Shown one piece after another: positions 16,260 to 25,486 of a DNA stretch of 64,000 nucleotides. The position numbers were made by a program, and so were the translations under genes. Source of the DNA: Clostridiales bacterium (GTDB lineage Bacteria; Bacillota; Clostridia; Saccharofermentanales; DTU023); assembly GCA_028724525.1 (NCBI GenBank), contig JAQYCV010000019.1, positions 62,001 to 126,000 on the forward strand. The letters run 5' to 3'. A model generated the notes under the pieces. That model had not been told where the DNA came from. It saw nothing but the letters and a program-made list of their open reading frames with translations, and did no database searches. Numbering within the stretch: the stretch's first letter is position 1; each line of letters begins with the position of its first letter.

Positions 16260-17504
16260 CTATTGCTGGGCTTTCTCATAGGCCAGGATACGGGCCATTT
16301 CGTTATAGACGATCATGTAGCCTTCATCCACACCCATACCAGGCTTAGCCAGGACTTGCTCAGGCTGGGTAGCCATGGCTGCCTGGACACACACCTGGGC
16401 AGACCGGTCTGTTTCATTGCAGGTACCACCCTGGTAGGCATGCATGTCGTGGGTCTTACAGTAGAGAACGGCCTCGATGGTGTTGTTGATGCCACCCAGG
16501 TCTGGGGTCTTGATCTGGACCATATTGCCTGCTTTAGCATCCGTGAATTCCTTGATATCTTCCAAGGTATTGCACCATTCATCTGCGACGAGCTGGACCT
16601 GGCAGCCTTGTTTTTCTAATTCCTGACGGAGGCCAGCCAGGCAGCGGATTTGCTCTGACTTAGAACCGGCATCCATGGGGCCTTCGATCCGAAGTTGGAA
16701 GGGGGCAGCAGCTTCTTCCAGCGTTTTGAGATAGGCAGCCATCTCAGCAAAATTATCGTTGCCAAAAGCCTCTCCAATCGTGCCATAGACATCAATATGG
16801 AAGATGGGGCTGTAAGCAGGATCCTGCCGCATTTCCATCACGCGATTACGGAGCCACTTAACATATTCTAGGAGCTTTTCGCCTTTACGACCCAGCTTTT
16901 CCTCGACATTATTAATAAGGGCATGGGGTAGAACTTGAGCCTGCTTGATGATCATTTTTTCAGCATTCTCATAGCGGTTGTCACCAGACTGTGTGAAGAT
17001 GGGTAGCATCTCCTGGGCAGGCTCACAATGATATTCGTCTGCGACGACCTGATACATCATTTTCTTTTGCGCCTTGGCGACGGCATCCAAGAGGGCTTGG
17101 GTCAAACCATAACGCAAGGCAGTATGCAGGCGTTTGCCATCAATCTCCATATGGTCGAACTCTTCAGCCAGAGCTCTAAAAGAATCCAAGTCGCGGCCGA
17201 CCAGTTTTGGAGCGATATGCTTCTCCACCAGGGGAATATATTCTTCAGCCAAGAAGAGGGGATCACGTCCGCCGGCGCCAGAATACTGGACTGCGGCACA
17301 GTCGCCCCAAGCGATTTGACCATCTTCCAGGACAAGCATCAGGGACAGGGATTCACCCGGTTGACGAATGCTTGTAAAGCCTGGCGTCTTGGGCTCACCC
17401 ACGTAGTTGAAACCATCATGGCCAGCGCCAGACTTGATGGCCTTCTGGTCATCAAAGTAGAAACCGGTTTTGCCGGCAGAGCAGATAACTTTTTGGATTT
17501 TCAT
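16260..17504 (-). CDS. mal: Methylaspartate ammonia-lyase
   Basis: 414 residues, the usual length for the enolase-superfamily lyase that converts L-threo-3-methylaspartate to mesaconate and ammonia. Seen are the N-terminal GYVGEP-like stretch (GFNYVGEPKTPGFTSIRQPG), IDVYGTIGEAFG in the barrel, LVADEWCNT and the catalytic-lysine region QIKTPDLGGINNTIEAV (about 326-342), with YQGGTCNETDRSA near the C-terminus. It has a GGAGG ribosome site. It is the last gene of the mutS-mutL-mutE run, acting directly on the product of glutamate mutase. Confidence 0.96.
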   Translation of the reverse strand: MKIQKVICSAGKTGFYFDDQKAIKSGAGHDGFNYVGEPKTPGFTSIRQPGESLSLMLVLEDGQIAWGDCAAVQYSGAGGRDPLFLAEEYIPLVEKHIAPKLVGRDLDSFRALAEEFDHMEIDGKRLHTALRYGLTQALLDAVAKAQKKMMYQVVADEYHCEPAQEMLPIFTQSGDNRYENAEKMIIKQAQVLPHALINNVEEKLGRKGEKLLEYVKWLRNRVMEMRQDPAYSPIFHIDVYGTIGEAFGNDNFAEMAAYLKTLEEAAAPFQLRIEGPMDAGSKSEQIRCLAGLRQELEKQGCQVQLVADEWCNTLEDIKEFTDAKAGNMVQIKTPDLGGINNTIEAVLYCKTHDMHAYQGGTCNETDRSAQVCVQAAMATQPEQVLAKPGMGVDEGYMIVYNEMARILAYEKAQQ

Positions 17505-17544
17505 ATTTGCCTCCGAGATTTTCTCTCAAAAATTAGCTTGTTAA

Positions 17545-18993
17545 TTAGGGACGACCTACTAGACGGCCCTTGGAAATAGCATAGACATCATCGATCACCA
17601 TCTGGAAAGAAGCTTCGCGACCTTCAGCCTTAGCCCGTTCTTCCAGCTTGGCTCGGTGGAAGTCTTTGAGTTCCTGCGGGAAGGGCAGGTTGCCCATAGC
17701 AAAGACCCGAACCGCCCCATCATTGTCACGGGCCGGTAGCATCTTGCCTGCATTATAACGGCAGGGGGCGAAAGGAATATCAATAACACCGGCTTCTACG
17801 CCTCGAATCGCTCCTTGGGCGATATCCCCCTCACCTAGTTCGATACACTTATCTAGGACACAGCGGGTCTCTCGCATGATGATATCCTTTTCCTGGGCCA
17901 GAGCATGCTCTTCGAGGGATTGGTCGTTGAGCATGGAGATCACTTGTTTAGTGCAGCGGAGGCCAGCGGCGTTTGCTTCTTTGGTAGGCACCCCAATGGC
18001 CTCATGAGGAGTTTTAACAATGACCTTGGTAGCACCCGACAGACCCGCAACTACAGAACCCCAAGAAATAACGGCAAAGGCCTTGGCCTCATCTTGGGGG
18101 AAACCGCCCATCCACTGGTGGAGAACGGTAGTGACTTTGACCTCATCATGGCCAAAACGATGGAGATATTCATCCGTCAAAGTCTCCAGAGTTTTAAGGG
18201 CTGCTACGTCCTGAATCAGGTTTCCGCATTGGCCATAGCCCACAGTAATATCGCGGACACCCTGCTCTGCAGCCAGCAGAGCTTCAATCACGGCAACAGA
18301 GTGGGAAACAAATGGAGGAACCAAGGTTCCGGTCAAGGGGCCATAGGGTTCGCGGTTAATGGATATACCATTTTCTTCATAAAGGCCCGTGAGGCGGTCA
18401 ACATACTGCCAGTCACGAATGGTCCTTTCCATAGGAACGTTTTTCGCATAGGGCAGGTTGTAGGAGATTCCCCCACCTTCGTAGGAGGTAAAGCCACCCG
18501 CATAGGCGATTTCTGTTAAGAGCCGGGCATCCGGAGTCCCATGGCGAACCTGGAGAGGAACACCTACGGATTCGCAAACCTGGCGGCAACCAGCCACCCC
18601 ATGGTTGACTGCGGGGAAGCCGTTGAGCATGGATTTGCCGGTTTTGATGGATTCTTCAATGCCTACCTCGGCCTCTTTATAGCGGTTTTGCCTAGTATAG
18701 GAGTCAATAGTGGTGGGCAGGAGGTCTGCCTCCCCTTCCTTTTCTAGGTATTGCAAAAGCTCAATATGCTTATCGATCAGGGCGACACCAGCCCGGGGCT
18801 GGATCAAGGTCCGACCTTCAGCCTTGGCCTTGGCTAACTTTTTAGAAAAGACTTTTTCTGCAGGAATCGCCTGGTGGTATCTATAAGATTCTTCCAAGTC
18901 GACATCCTTGCCGGTGGGCCATTGGGCGAGGACCTCCTCCCGGAGGGCTCGGAATTCTTTATCAGGTATTTTAACATTACGGATTTCGCTCAT
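17545..18993 (-). CDS. glmE: Glutamate (methylaspartate) mutase, large subunit E
   Basis: 482 residues, the catalytic TIM-barrel subunit that, with the B12-binding S subunit, interconverts L-glutamate and 3-methylaspartate by an adenosylcobalamin radical mechanism. Family-typical stretches are [61 protein letters not shown] and [11 protein letters not shown]. Its ATG overlaps the glmL stop by 4 nt (ATGA), so the two are translationally coupled. The mal gene follows after about 40 nt. Length and order match the clostridial operon. Confidence 0.97.
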   Translation of the reverse strand: MSEIRNVKIPDKEFRALREEVLAQWPTGKDVDLEESYRYHQAIPAEKVFSKKLAKAKAEGRTLIQPRAGVALIDKHIELLQYLEKEGEADLLPTTIDSYTRQNRYKEAEVGIEESIKTGKSMLNGFPAVNHGVAGCRQVCESVGVPLQVRHGTPDARLLTEIAYAGGFTSYEGGGISYNLPYAKNVPMERTIRDWQYVDRLTGLYEENGISINREPYGPLTGTLVPPFVSHSVAVIEALLAAEQGVRDITVGYGQCGNLIQDVAALKTLETLTDEYLHRFGHDEVKVTTVLHQWMGGFPQDEAKAFAVISWGSVVAGLSGATKVIVKTPHEAIGVPTKEANAAGLRCTKQVISMLNDQSLEEHALAQEKDIIMRETRCVLDKCIELGEGDIAQGAIRGVEAGVIDIPFAPCRYNAGKMLPARDNDGAVRVFAMGNLPFPQELKDFHRAKLEERAKAEGREASFQMVIDDVYAISKGRLVGRP

Positions 18994-20372
18994 TGCTCAA
19001 CTAACTCCTTTTTCATAATTCTGAGGGCTAGACTTGGGTCATCTTGGCAAAGCACCCCCATGGCAGAGAGGATATATTTTTGATCTAAAAGGACTTTAAA
19101 GTCCTTAGGACGCAGAGAAGTAGGATTTGCAGGATCCCAAGCAGCATAGGATGCGAGCTTCTTCAACTCGTGGCTATGGATCACGGCCCCCCCTGTTAGG
19201 ACCAGGATATCGACAGATCTGAGGTCTTTGCCTGTTTGAGCAAAAGCCCGTCCCATAGGGGTATAGACTTCTTCAATGGATCCACAGTGCCGACCCACAG
19301 CCACATCAATAGCAGTGCCTACGAGGGCATCATCCAATTGGCGCAATTCCTCTGTAGCAGGCACCCGGTCTGTATGCTGGGCCAAGTCATCGCAGAGGGC
19401 TTGGACTTTGTCAGGAGCCAGCTGGGCTCTTTCTGCCACCAGGTTTAGGCCCTTGGCTTCTAAGATACCGTGCAGGCTGTAGCGCATACCAATATCGCCT
19501 TCCACCGTGCGTTTAGCATAAGGCTCAGGCAAGCCCTTCATGACCGTCGTCATATCTTCAGGCAGGCCATAGGCCATGGAGTAGACATCCGTAGTAGCTC
19601 CACCTGGATCCACAGCAATGAGGTCACCAAGACCCGCTTCCTCCTCGGTACCCTGGGCTAAGACCTTCATGGCCGCTAGCATGGCCGCAGGAGTAGGCAG
19701 GAGGATGTTATGGATCATGCCTTCTATGCGGGATAAGCCCTTGGCCTCAACAATTTTTGCCAAGAAAACCTGGCGGATGGCCTCTTGGGCCTCTGCAATA
19801 TTCAGTTCCCCCAAGCGGGGCATAACATTAGCGACAATGTGGAAGTCAAGCCCTGCCTCTGTAAAAATCTTCCGAATCTTGCGATTGGCAGACCGGTTGC
19901 CTGCCACAATAATGGGCTGGTTGAAGCGGATATCTGCCAAAGCTTGGGCATTTTCTAATATGCAGGCTTGGTTTCCCCCATCCGTTCCCCCAGTCAAGAG
20001 GAAAATATCGGGTTTAAGTTCGGAGATAAGGTCAAGGTCTTCATCCGTGAGTTCATGATCAAAGACCTTTATCACCTTAGCGCCTGCACCCAAAGCGGCC
20101 ATTTTTGCAGCTTCCGCTGTAAGCTCCGGCATGAGGCCGGAAACTAACATACGAAGGCCACCTGCGGCCGAAGAACAGGCCTTATGGGTAATAATCTCTA
20201 TAGGGCCAATCTGACTTTCCAGCTTGCCAAGGGCTTGCTGGAAGCCTTCAAAAATATCCGTTTGGATGGTGGTAAAAGCTGCAGCGGTACCAAGTATTTC
20301 CGCATGCTCAGGATCTACAGCACATAACTTGGTAAAGGTGGAGCCAAAGTCGCTCAGGAGCAGGGCTTTCAT
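18990..20372 (-). CDS. glmL: Glutamate mutase reactivating factor (MutL, ASKHA ATPase)
   Basis: 460 residues with an actin-like ATPase fold: [12 protein letters not shown] (phosphate-1 motif) at the N-terminus, [10 protein letters not shown] and [11 protein letters not shown] further on. It lies between the two mutase subunit genes, as in known glm/mut clusters, where the product exchanges damaged cobalamin on the mutase at the cost of ATP. A GGGAGG site stands 9 nt before the ATG. Length is normal and no key motif is missing. Confidence 0.95.
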   Translation of the reverse strand: MKALLLSDFGSTFTKLCAVDPEHAEILGTAAAFTTIQTDIFEGFQQALGKLESQIGPIEIITHKACSSAAGGLRMLVSGLMPELTAEAAKMAALGAGAKVIKVFDHELTDEDLDLISELKPDIFLLTGGTDGGNQACILENAQALADIRFNQPIIVAGNRSANRKIRKIFTEAGLDFHIVANVMPRLGELNIAEAQEAIRQVFLAKIVEAKGLSRIEGMIHNILLPTPAAMLAAMKVLAQGTEEEAGLGDLIAVDPGGATTDVYSMAYGLPEDMTTVMKGLPEPYAKRTVEGDIGMRYSLHGILEAKGLNLVAERAQLAPDKVQALCDDLAQHTDRVPATEELRQLDDALVGTAIDVAVGRHCGSIEEVYTPMGRAFAQTGKDLRSVDILVLTGGAVIHSHELKKLASYAAWDPANPTSLRPKDFKVLLDQKYILSAMGVLCQDDPSLALRIMKKELVEQ

Positions 20373-20446
20373 GCTGCATGACCTCCCCTCGTATAGACAG
20401 ACCCGTATGGCCCAGCCGTCATCTTATACACTTGCATCTTCAGGCC

Positions 20447-20896
20447 CTAGGCTTTGGCCCCATGATCTTGGGAGCCGTCTTCAAGACCTAAATCGTGTTT
20501 CAGCCATTTGATAGTTTCTTCCGGTGTCGTTCCCGGTGGGAAGACCCGGTTGAAGCCCATGGCATGGAAACGCTTTTCGACATTCTCAAAATTCTGTTTA
20601 CCGACGACTATGTTGCCGCCAACAAAGAGCAGAATATTATCCAAACCTGCTTCATCACATTTGGCCCTCAGACCCCGGCAGTCTAACTCACCATGGCCAT
20701 AAAGAGAGGAAACGACAATCGCATCAGCAGCGGTTTCTACGGCCGCCGCTATGAATTCTTCCTGGGACACCATAACGCCTAGGTTAGTGACTTCAAAGCC
20801 CGCCTCATTAAAGGCAAAGTCTAGAATACGGATGCCCACGGCGTGAACATCAGCTCCGATGACCCCAATCACTAGTTTCTTACCGTTCTTTTCCAT
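20447..20896 (-). CDS. glmS: Glutamate mutase, B12-binding small subunit S
   Basis: 149 residues forming a cobalamin-binding Rossmann-like domain. The DxHxxG motif that supplies the lower axial histidine is seen as DVHAVG near residues 16-21, followed by [10 protein letters not shown] and [11 protein letters not shown]. It assembles with the E subunit to hold adenosylcobalamin. Two ATGs are close together. The second (20896) is 6 nt after AAAGGAA while the first has no spacing, so I take the second. The symbol is glmS in the mutase sense, also called mutS; it is not the aminotransferase or the mismatch protein. Confidence 0.96.
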   Translation of the reverse strand: MEKNGKKLVIGVIGADVHAVGIRILDFAFNEAGFEVTNLGVMVSQEEFIAAAVETAADAIVVSSLYGHGELDCRGLRAKCDEAGLDNILLFVGGNIVVGKQNFENVEKRFHAMGFNRVFPPGTTPEETIKWLKHDLGLEDGSQDHGAKA

Positions 20897-20922
20897 ATGC
20901 ATTTCCTTTCAGGCAAAAGCGC

Positions 20923-21486
20923 TTATGCGTAGCCATGTTCAGCCCGCCAGGCAGCTGGGCCACTTTCGTATAGATTGTGACCTTGGCTATCGATCACGAC
21001 AAGTAGAGGCATGCTTTCAACCTGAAGCTTGCGGACAGCTTCCGCACCCAGGTCTTCATAGGCGATGACTTCAGCGCTTTTAACACAACCAGCCAGGAGC
21101 GCCCCAGCGCCACCAACTGCTGCCAAATAAACCGCACCATGATCCTGCATGGCCTGAATGACTTCGGGGCTACGCTTACCCTTCCCGATCATGGCCCTTT
21201 GTCCTAAGGCCAAGAGGCGGGGAGAAAAAGCATCCATGCGGTAAGAGCTCGTAGGTCCACAGGCTCCAATCACTTGGCCCGGTGCCGCAGGAGAAGGTCC
21301 TACAAAAAAGATGACAGAACCTTCCACAGGGAAAGGCAGGTCTTCTCCCCTGTCTAAGGCTTCCACAAAACGCTTGTGGGCCGCGTCCCGGCCGGTATAA
21401 ATCGTACCAGACAGATAAACCCGATCACCCACACGTAGTTTTTTACTATCTTCAAGGCTCATGGGAGCAGTTAAGTGATATTCCAT
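20923..21486 (-). CDS. Class I fumarase-type hydratase, beta subunit (probable mesaconase)
   Basis: 187 residues matching the C-terminal (beta) half of iron-sulfur class I fumarases: SLEDSKKLRVGDRVYLSGTI, RDAAHKR, FVGPSPAAPGQVIGACGPTSSYRMD and GKGKRSPEV. The ATG at 21486 overlaps the alpha-subunit stop (TAATG), giving tight coupling. Because it is followed by the glutamate mutase genes, mesaconate hydration to citramalate is the likely reaction. Fumarase itself cannot be excluded from sequence alone. Confidence 0.9.
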   Translation of the reverse strand: MEYHLTAPMSLEDSKKLRVGDRVYLSGTIYTGRDAAHKRFVEALDRGEDLPFPVEGSVIFFVGPSPAAPGQVIGACGPTSSYRMDAFSPRLLALGQRAMIGKGKRSPEVIQAMQDHGAVYLAAVGGAGALLAGCVKSAEVIAYEDLGAEAVRKLQVESMPLLVVIDSQGHNLYESGPAAWRAEHGYA

Positions 21487-22325
21487 TAGAGCACCTCCGT
21501 CATATGGCGGGTGGCATGACAATTGATATTGACGGCCACAGGCAAGCCTGCAATATGGGTGGGCAGGGCCTCGACATGCACAGCTAAGGCCGTAGACCGG
21601 CCGCCGTAGCCTTGAGCGCCTACGCCAGTTTGAGCAATCAGGTCGTAAAGCTCATTCTCCAAGTCTGCATAGTAAGGATCAGGATTGTGGGTTCCCGTCT
21701 CCCTTAAGAGAGACAGCTTTGCAGCCAGGGCGACCTTATCAAAGTTACCGCCAATGCCCACACCTACGACAATTGGAGGGCAAGGATTGGGGCCTGCGAT
21801 TTTAACCGTTTCCACGACAAAGTCCTTAACACCCTCTACGCCATCACCAGGCCGTAGCATTTTTAGTCGGCCCATATTCTCTGAACCAAACCCCTTGGGC
21901 GCAACCGTGATTTTGATCTGGTCCCCAGGTACCCGGAAGAGATAGAGGGCCGCAGGCGTGTTATCTCCCGTGTTCACCCGCCGCAGAGGATCAGACACGA
22001 TGGATTTGCGCAGATAGCCCTCAGTATAGCCTTGGCGTACGCCCTCATTGACCGCGGCTTGCAAGTCGCCCTGGAGGAAGACTTCTTCGCCCAGCCAAAT
22101 AAAGACAAGAGCCATACCCGTATCTTGACAGATCGGCATTTGACTCTCTTCCGCAAGCTGGTAATTGTGGATAATATCTTCCAAGGCTGAAAGGGCAGCC
22201 GGGGAATCCTCTTCTTCTTTCAAGGCCTGGAGCCGGACGCGTACGTCCTCAGGCAAAACGCGGTTGCAGGCAATGCACATGCGTTTAATAGGGCCAATCA
22301 GGTCTTTGGCCTGATACGTTCTCAT
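21486..22325 (-). CDS. Class I fumarase-type hydratase, alpha subunit (probable mesaconase)
   Basis: 279 residues, the [4Fe-4S]-binding half of class I hydro-lyases. Likely cluster cysteines lie in MCIACNRVL, MPICQDTG and NPCPPIVVGVGIGG. It is the first gene of the glutamate operon with a strong GAGGAGG ribosome site and an upstream promoter. In glutamate fermentation through methylaspartate this type of enzyme makes (S)-citramalate from mesaconate. Position and pairing with the beta subunit support that role, whereas a citric-acid-cycle fumarase would be the fallback. Confidence 0.9.
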   Translation of the reverse strand: MRTYQAKDLIGPIKRMCIACNRVLPEDVRVRLQALKEEEDSPAALSALEDIIHNYQLAEESQMPICQDTGMALVFIWLGEEVFLQGDLQAAVNEGVRQGYTEGYLRKSIVSDPLRRVNTGDNTPAALYLFRVPGDQIKITVAPKGFGSENMGRLKMLRPGDGVEGVKDFVVETVKIAGPNPCPPIVVGVGIGGNFDKVALAAKLSLLRETGTHNPDPYYADLENELYDLIAQTGVGAQGYGGRSTALAVHVEALPTHIAGLPVAVNINCHATRHMTEVL

Positions 22326-22353
22326 TGCAAAATCCTCCTCATATCTATTTGTT

Positions 22354-22382
22354 AGAATACTAAATTATATGCTGTATGACAA
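22354..22382 (-). promoter_or_regulatory. Promoter of the glutamate degradation operon
   Basis: On the minus strand, TTGTCA (22377-22382) and TATTCT (22354-22359) are separated by 17 nt, about 30 nt upstream of the first ATG. A TATAAT also lies in the spacer and could serve as an alternative -10. No operator palindrome is obvious. Confidence 0.65.
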
Positions 22383-22440
22383 TTAAAAGACCCTTGCTAG
22401 GCCTTTTCTCACGCGAAAGCACCTGGCAATTAGTTCCAGA

Positions 22441-23373
22441 TTAGCTGGTAAAGTCCTCATAGTGGGGAATGAAGCCCTCTCCTCTAGCTTCTGCATAATC
22501 AAGGAAAATGGTGAGCGCCTTAGGGTCTTCCTCTCCGACAATCTTGCGGATTTCTGGAACCTGCTTTTTATTACAGGCCACAAGGAGAACCTTTTTGTCC
22601 GCGCCAGAAAAGGCCCCCTCGGCTTTGAGGAAGGTGCCACCTCTCTCGAGCTTGCTTTTAATTTCCTCCCAAATATCCTGGCTGTGGTCGCTGATAATCA
22701 AGGCTATCTTGCCGGATATAGCCCCGCTCATGAACTTATCAATCACGACAGTATAAGAGGCTGTAAAGAGAATGCCGTACATCAAGGCATTCAGGCTCTT
22801 GTAGACAAAAACCCCTACTAAGATGATGATGCCGTCAATAAGGATGGTAATCTCACCCACAGAAAAATGGGGCTTGACCTTGCGGATAGACATAATGACA
22901 AGGTCCGATCCCCCCGTGCAAGTACCAGTCTGGTAAATGATGCCAAGGCCCAAGCCATAGATGGCACCGCCAAAGACTGCGGCAAAGAGGTTGTCAACTG
23001 GCCCGTTAATTGGATAGGTCGGAAAAAGCGGCAAAACAATATCTAGGAAGAAAGCATTAACGAGAATCGTTTGGAAGGTCCGAATTAAATAAAGGCCGCC
23101 TAGGTAGCGCAAGGCAAGCAGAATGATAGGAACATTGATCAAGATAGAGAGCAGGCCCAGAGCAAGGCTGGGAAAAAAGTGGTTAAGGATTAAAGTAATA
23201 CCTGTCACGCCACCGGGAGCAAAGTCGGCATTGTAGACAAAGATCATAATGCCCGCTGCATAGAAGAATGAACCGATGACATCCATTAAAAGGTAATGCG
23301 GCTCATTTTTAAAAAAGTGTGTCCACTGATCTTTACTGGGAATGATATTGGCGTATTTTTTACTTGTGCTCAC
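22441..23373 (-). CDS. YitT family membrane protein
   Basis: 310 residues with five or six N-terminal hydrophobic segments (about 35-200), containing FAPGGVTGITLIL and TCTGGSDLVI, typical of the YitT family. A C-terminal soluble DUF2179 domain follows (from GKIALIISDHS, with ADKKVLLVACNKKQVPEI). The transported solute of this family is not established. I chose the GTG at 23373 because GGAGG lies 8 nt upstream; the frame is open 10 codons further. It is the last gene of the run that begins with the diadenylate cyclase, after the SGNH hydrolase. Confidence 0.85.
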   Translation of the reverse strand: MSTSKKYANIIPSKDQWTHFFKNEPHYLLMDVIGSFFYAAGIMIFVYNADFAPGGVTGITLILNHFFPSLALGLLSILINVPIILLALRYLGGLYLIRTFQTILVNAFFLDIVLPLFPTYPINGPVDNLFAAVFGGAIYGLGLGIIYQTGTCTGGSDLVIMSIRKVKPHFSVGEITILIDGIIILVGVFVYKSLNALMYGILFTASYTVVIDKFMSGAISGKIALIISDHSQDIWEEIKSKLERGGTFLKAEGAFSGADKKVLLVACNKKQVPEIRKIVGEEDPKALTIFLDYAEARGEGFIPHYEDFTS

Positions 23374-23428
23374 GAGTCCTACCTCCACTTCTCTCCAAAA
23401 CACCTCATTGATTGTACTCTACAAGCTA

Positions 23429-24187
23429 TTATTTTGCTATCTGTGACAAACTTTCTATAAGGGCCTGGGAAATTTTAGCCGCCCCCTGCAGATTAGGATG
23501 GATCCCATCCCAGAAATCCTGGTCAAAATCTGCCGCATTTTGGTAGAGCTCGCGCATGTCCACCAGTAGGAGGCCATAGTGACGAGCCACTTGGGCCGTA
23601 GCATCGGCAAAGTCCATAATACTATTTCCCCGGCCATTTAAGGGCTGGTCACTAAAGTAAGTAGCATTCAGGGGCGTCGTCATGAGCACGATCGTAGTAT
23701 CTGGCAAAGCCGCTTGCAGATATTCCACAATATAAGAGTAGGCACCCAGGAAATTGTCCATAGTCTTGTCCGCGAGGGGGAGGTCGAATTGTTCCTCCGT
23801 ACCCAGATAGAAATCCGAATAAAAGTCGTTCGTACCGCCCATGATGGTCACCAAGGCTGGCTGGGCCGCAACAATCTCCGACAAACGTCCTTCCTGCCAA
23901 AATGCCAGGGGGCCAAAACCCGCCAGGGTGGTTCCACCAATACCCTGGTCTATGTGATTTAAAGCAAAATGCTCAGCAACCGCTGCCTGCCAGTAGCCAC
24001 CATCGGTTATGGAATCGCCGTAGGAAACCCAAACTTGATCCTGGAGGGCCCGTTTGTCAAGCATAATCTTCTCCTCTGATTGGCCTGGCCGAAAAATTAA
24101 GACCAAAACCACAGCCAAAACCAGCCCTAGAGCAAGCAGGGCTAAAAGAAGCAAGGGAAGATCTGGTCTGGCTTGACGATCTTTCAT
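23429..24187 (-). CDS. Membrane-anchored SGNH/GDSL hydrolase
   Basis: 252 residues. A single N-terminal membrane segment (about 10-32) anchors an extracellular SGNH domain. Catalytic blocks are GDSITDG (57-63, Ser nucleophile), GGTND (117-121) and DGIHPN (227-232, Asp/His). Such esterases often remove acetyl groups from wall polysaccharide or hydrolyse lipids. Here the neighbours (glmM, an amidase-like protein) hint at a cell-wall substrate, which is inference. It starts 9 nt after the amidase-like gene. Confidence 0.85.
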   Translation of the reverse strand: MKDRQARPDLPLLLLALLALGLVLAVVLVLIFRPGQSEEKIMLDKRALQDQVWVSYGDSITDGGYWQAAVAEHFALNHIDQGIGGTTLAGFGPLAFWQEGRLSEIVAAQPALVTIMGGTNDFYSDFYLGTEEQFDLPLADKTMDNFLGAYSYIVEYLQAALPDTTIVLMTTPLNATYFSDQPLNGRGNSIMDFADATAQVARHYGLLLVDMRELYQNAADFDQDFWDGIHPNLQGAAKISQALIESLSQIAK

Positions 24188-24196
24188 GGCATAGCC

Positions 24197-25471
24197 CTAG
24201 TCTGCGCAGAAGAATTGATAGGTAGAGTGGGCCAAGGCCTCAGCCAAAGTCATGAGAGTTTTCTCTTTAGAAATACTTTTCATATTATCCAGATTCTGCC
24301 TTTGGGCCACGATAACTTCTACCGAGGTCAAGTTATTATAAACCGCAGACAAGACCTGGCCTTCTCCCACCCCGGTCTGCTTGCCCTGGTAGTTAAGCTC
24401 TGGGAGATACTGGCGGATATTGCGGTCCATTTGCTCTGCCAGCCGCCTCCGGGCAGAGGAGTCATAAGCGACATAGGCCGGCATATCCTGACTGCGCTCT
24501 TCGAGAAGCTCACTCGCGCCATTGCGTTCTGCACTACTGCTACCGTAATAGACGACTCGGCTGCCTTGGGCAGATTTTTCATCGCCTAAGCGCAAAGAAA
24601 TAAAACAGACATCCTTATATTGTTTTTCCATATCCAAAAGCAGGCGGAGGTCGGGCCCCACACCTAGCTGGGTAAAGACCCGGCGGGCCTCTGGAGAATC
24701 CGGGTTAGAGACCGCTGTTTGCAGATAGGGGATAAGACTTTCGATGGCTTGAGACTTAAACTTTTGTTCCTTCAACTCATCAACAAAACGCAGGGCAAGA
24801 TTATTTCCAATAAAGGCCGCTTGGGCGATCTCCGACTGCGAAGAGGCTTGATTCCGAGTCAGAACCACCTTAGCGCCCAGGCTCTCCAGTTGCGTCTGTA
24901 ACATCTCTGCTAATTTATTAAGAATCTGGTCCTGGGCAATGATGACATCGGGGGCGACGGTAGTCTCTTCTTCTTCATCTTCTTCGTTATCAGTGCGCTG
25001 GGCTGCATAGGGAGACACAGGCAAGCCCGTATAGGGATCAGTAGGAGCCACATTGCCAGCAGGTTTTGAGGAGGGCTGAGGGCTATTCCCCCCGGCGGGA
25101 CTCATGATCTGCGGAGCAGTCACCTCACCCGCATCGATAAAGACAGTAATACCCTCCAAGGCGTGCTCATTTTTGGCCCGTCCACGATAAAGGCTGAGAT
25201 CCGCCTTTCGGTATTCTGGGAGCACAGAAGAGGCTGGCCAAACATAGACCCCTCGGTCATTTTTCTGGCTGATATTGGGGACATTGTCATCCTGGAGGCC
25301 TAGGTCGTCCATGAGGGCATACTGGGCCATGGCAAGATCCAAGGGACTTTCCCGCCTGGCTTCTAAATATAACTCCGGCTTAAGCTTGGCCAAAATGAAA
25401 TTTAAGGCCAGGAGGAAGAGGCTGGCCACTAATAATAATGAGAGGATTCTCCATGCCTTGCGTTGTGTCAA
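24197..25471 (-). CDS. Amidase_3-like protein lacking zinc histidines (probable pseudoenzyme)
   Basis: 424 residues: an N-terminal membrane anchor (10-28) and a region that follows the layout of N-acetylmuramoyl-L-alanine amidases. VFIDAGE (110-116) stands where active enzymes have DPGHGG, AKVVLTRN (200-207) matches the strand before the LTR motif, ISLRLGD (291-297) replaces SIHANS, and SVEVIVAQRQN (near 384-394) matches the VE-GF-SN end. Both zinc histidines are thus replaced (E116, R294). A 55-residue Pro/Glu-rich insertion (about 120-175) splits the fold. A TTG start follows AGGTGG. A non-catalytic wall-binding or amidase-regulating role is inference. Confidence 0.6.
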   Translation of the reverse strand: MTQRKAWRILSLLLVASLFLLALNFILAKLKPELYLEARRESPLDLAMAQYALMDDLGLQDDNVPNISQKNDRGVYVWPASSVLPEYRKADLSLYRGRAKNEHALEGITVFIDAGEVTAPQIMSPAGGNSPQPSSKPAGNVAPTDPYTGLPVSPYAAQRTDNEEDEEEETTVAPDVIIAQDQILNKLAEMLQTQLESLGAKVVLTRNQASSQSEIAQAAFIGNNLALRFVDELKEQKFKSQAIESLIPYLQTAVSNPDSPEARRVFTQLGVGPDLRLLLDMEKQYKDVCFISLRLGDEKSAQGSRVVYYGSSSAERNGASELLEERSQDMPAYVAYDSSARRRLAEQMDRNIRQYLPELNYQGKQTGVGEGQVLSAVYNNLTSVEVIVAQRQNLDNMKSISKEKTLMTLAEALAHSTYQFFCAD

Positions 25472-25486
25472 TGAATCTACCCCACC

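Noticed and set aside
20447-20896. glmS as glucosamine-6-phosphate synthase or mutS as mismatch repair
   Set aside because: The protein is a 149-residue B12-binding domain with DxHxxG and sits between mutase genes, so only the glutamate mutase meaning applies.
22326-22440. Cobalamin riboswitch upstream of the B12-dependent operon
   Set aside because: The gap between genes is only about 115 bp, much shorter than a B12 riboswitch, and no B12-box sequence is visible.
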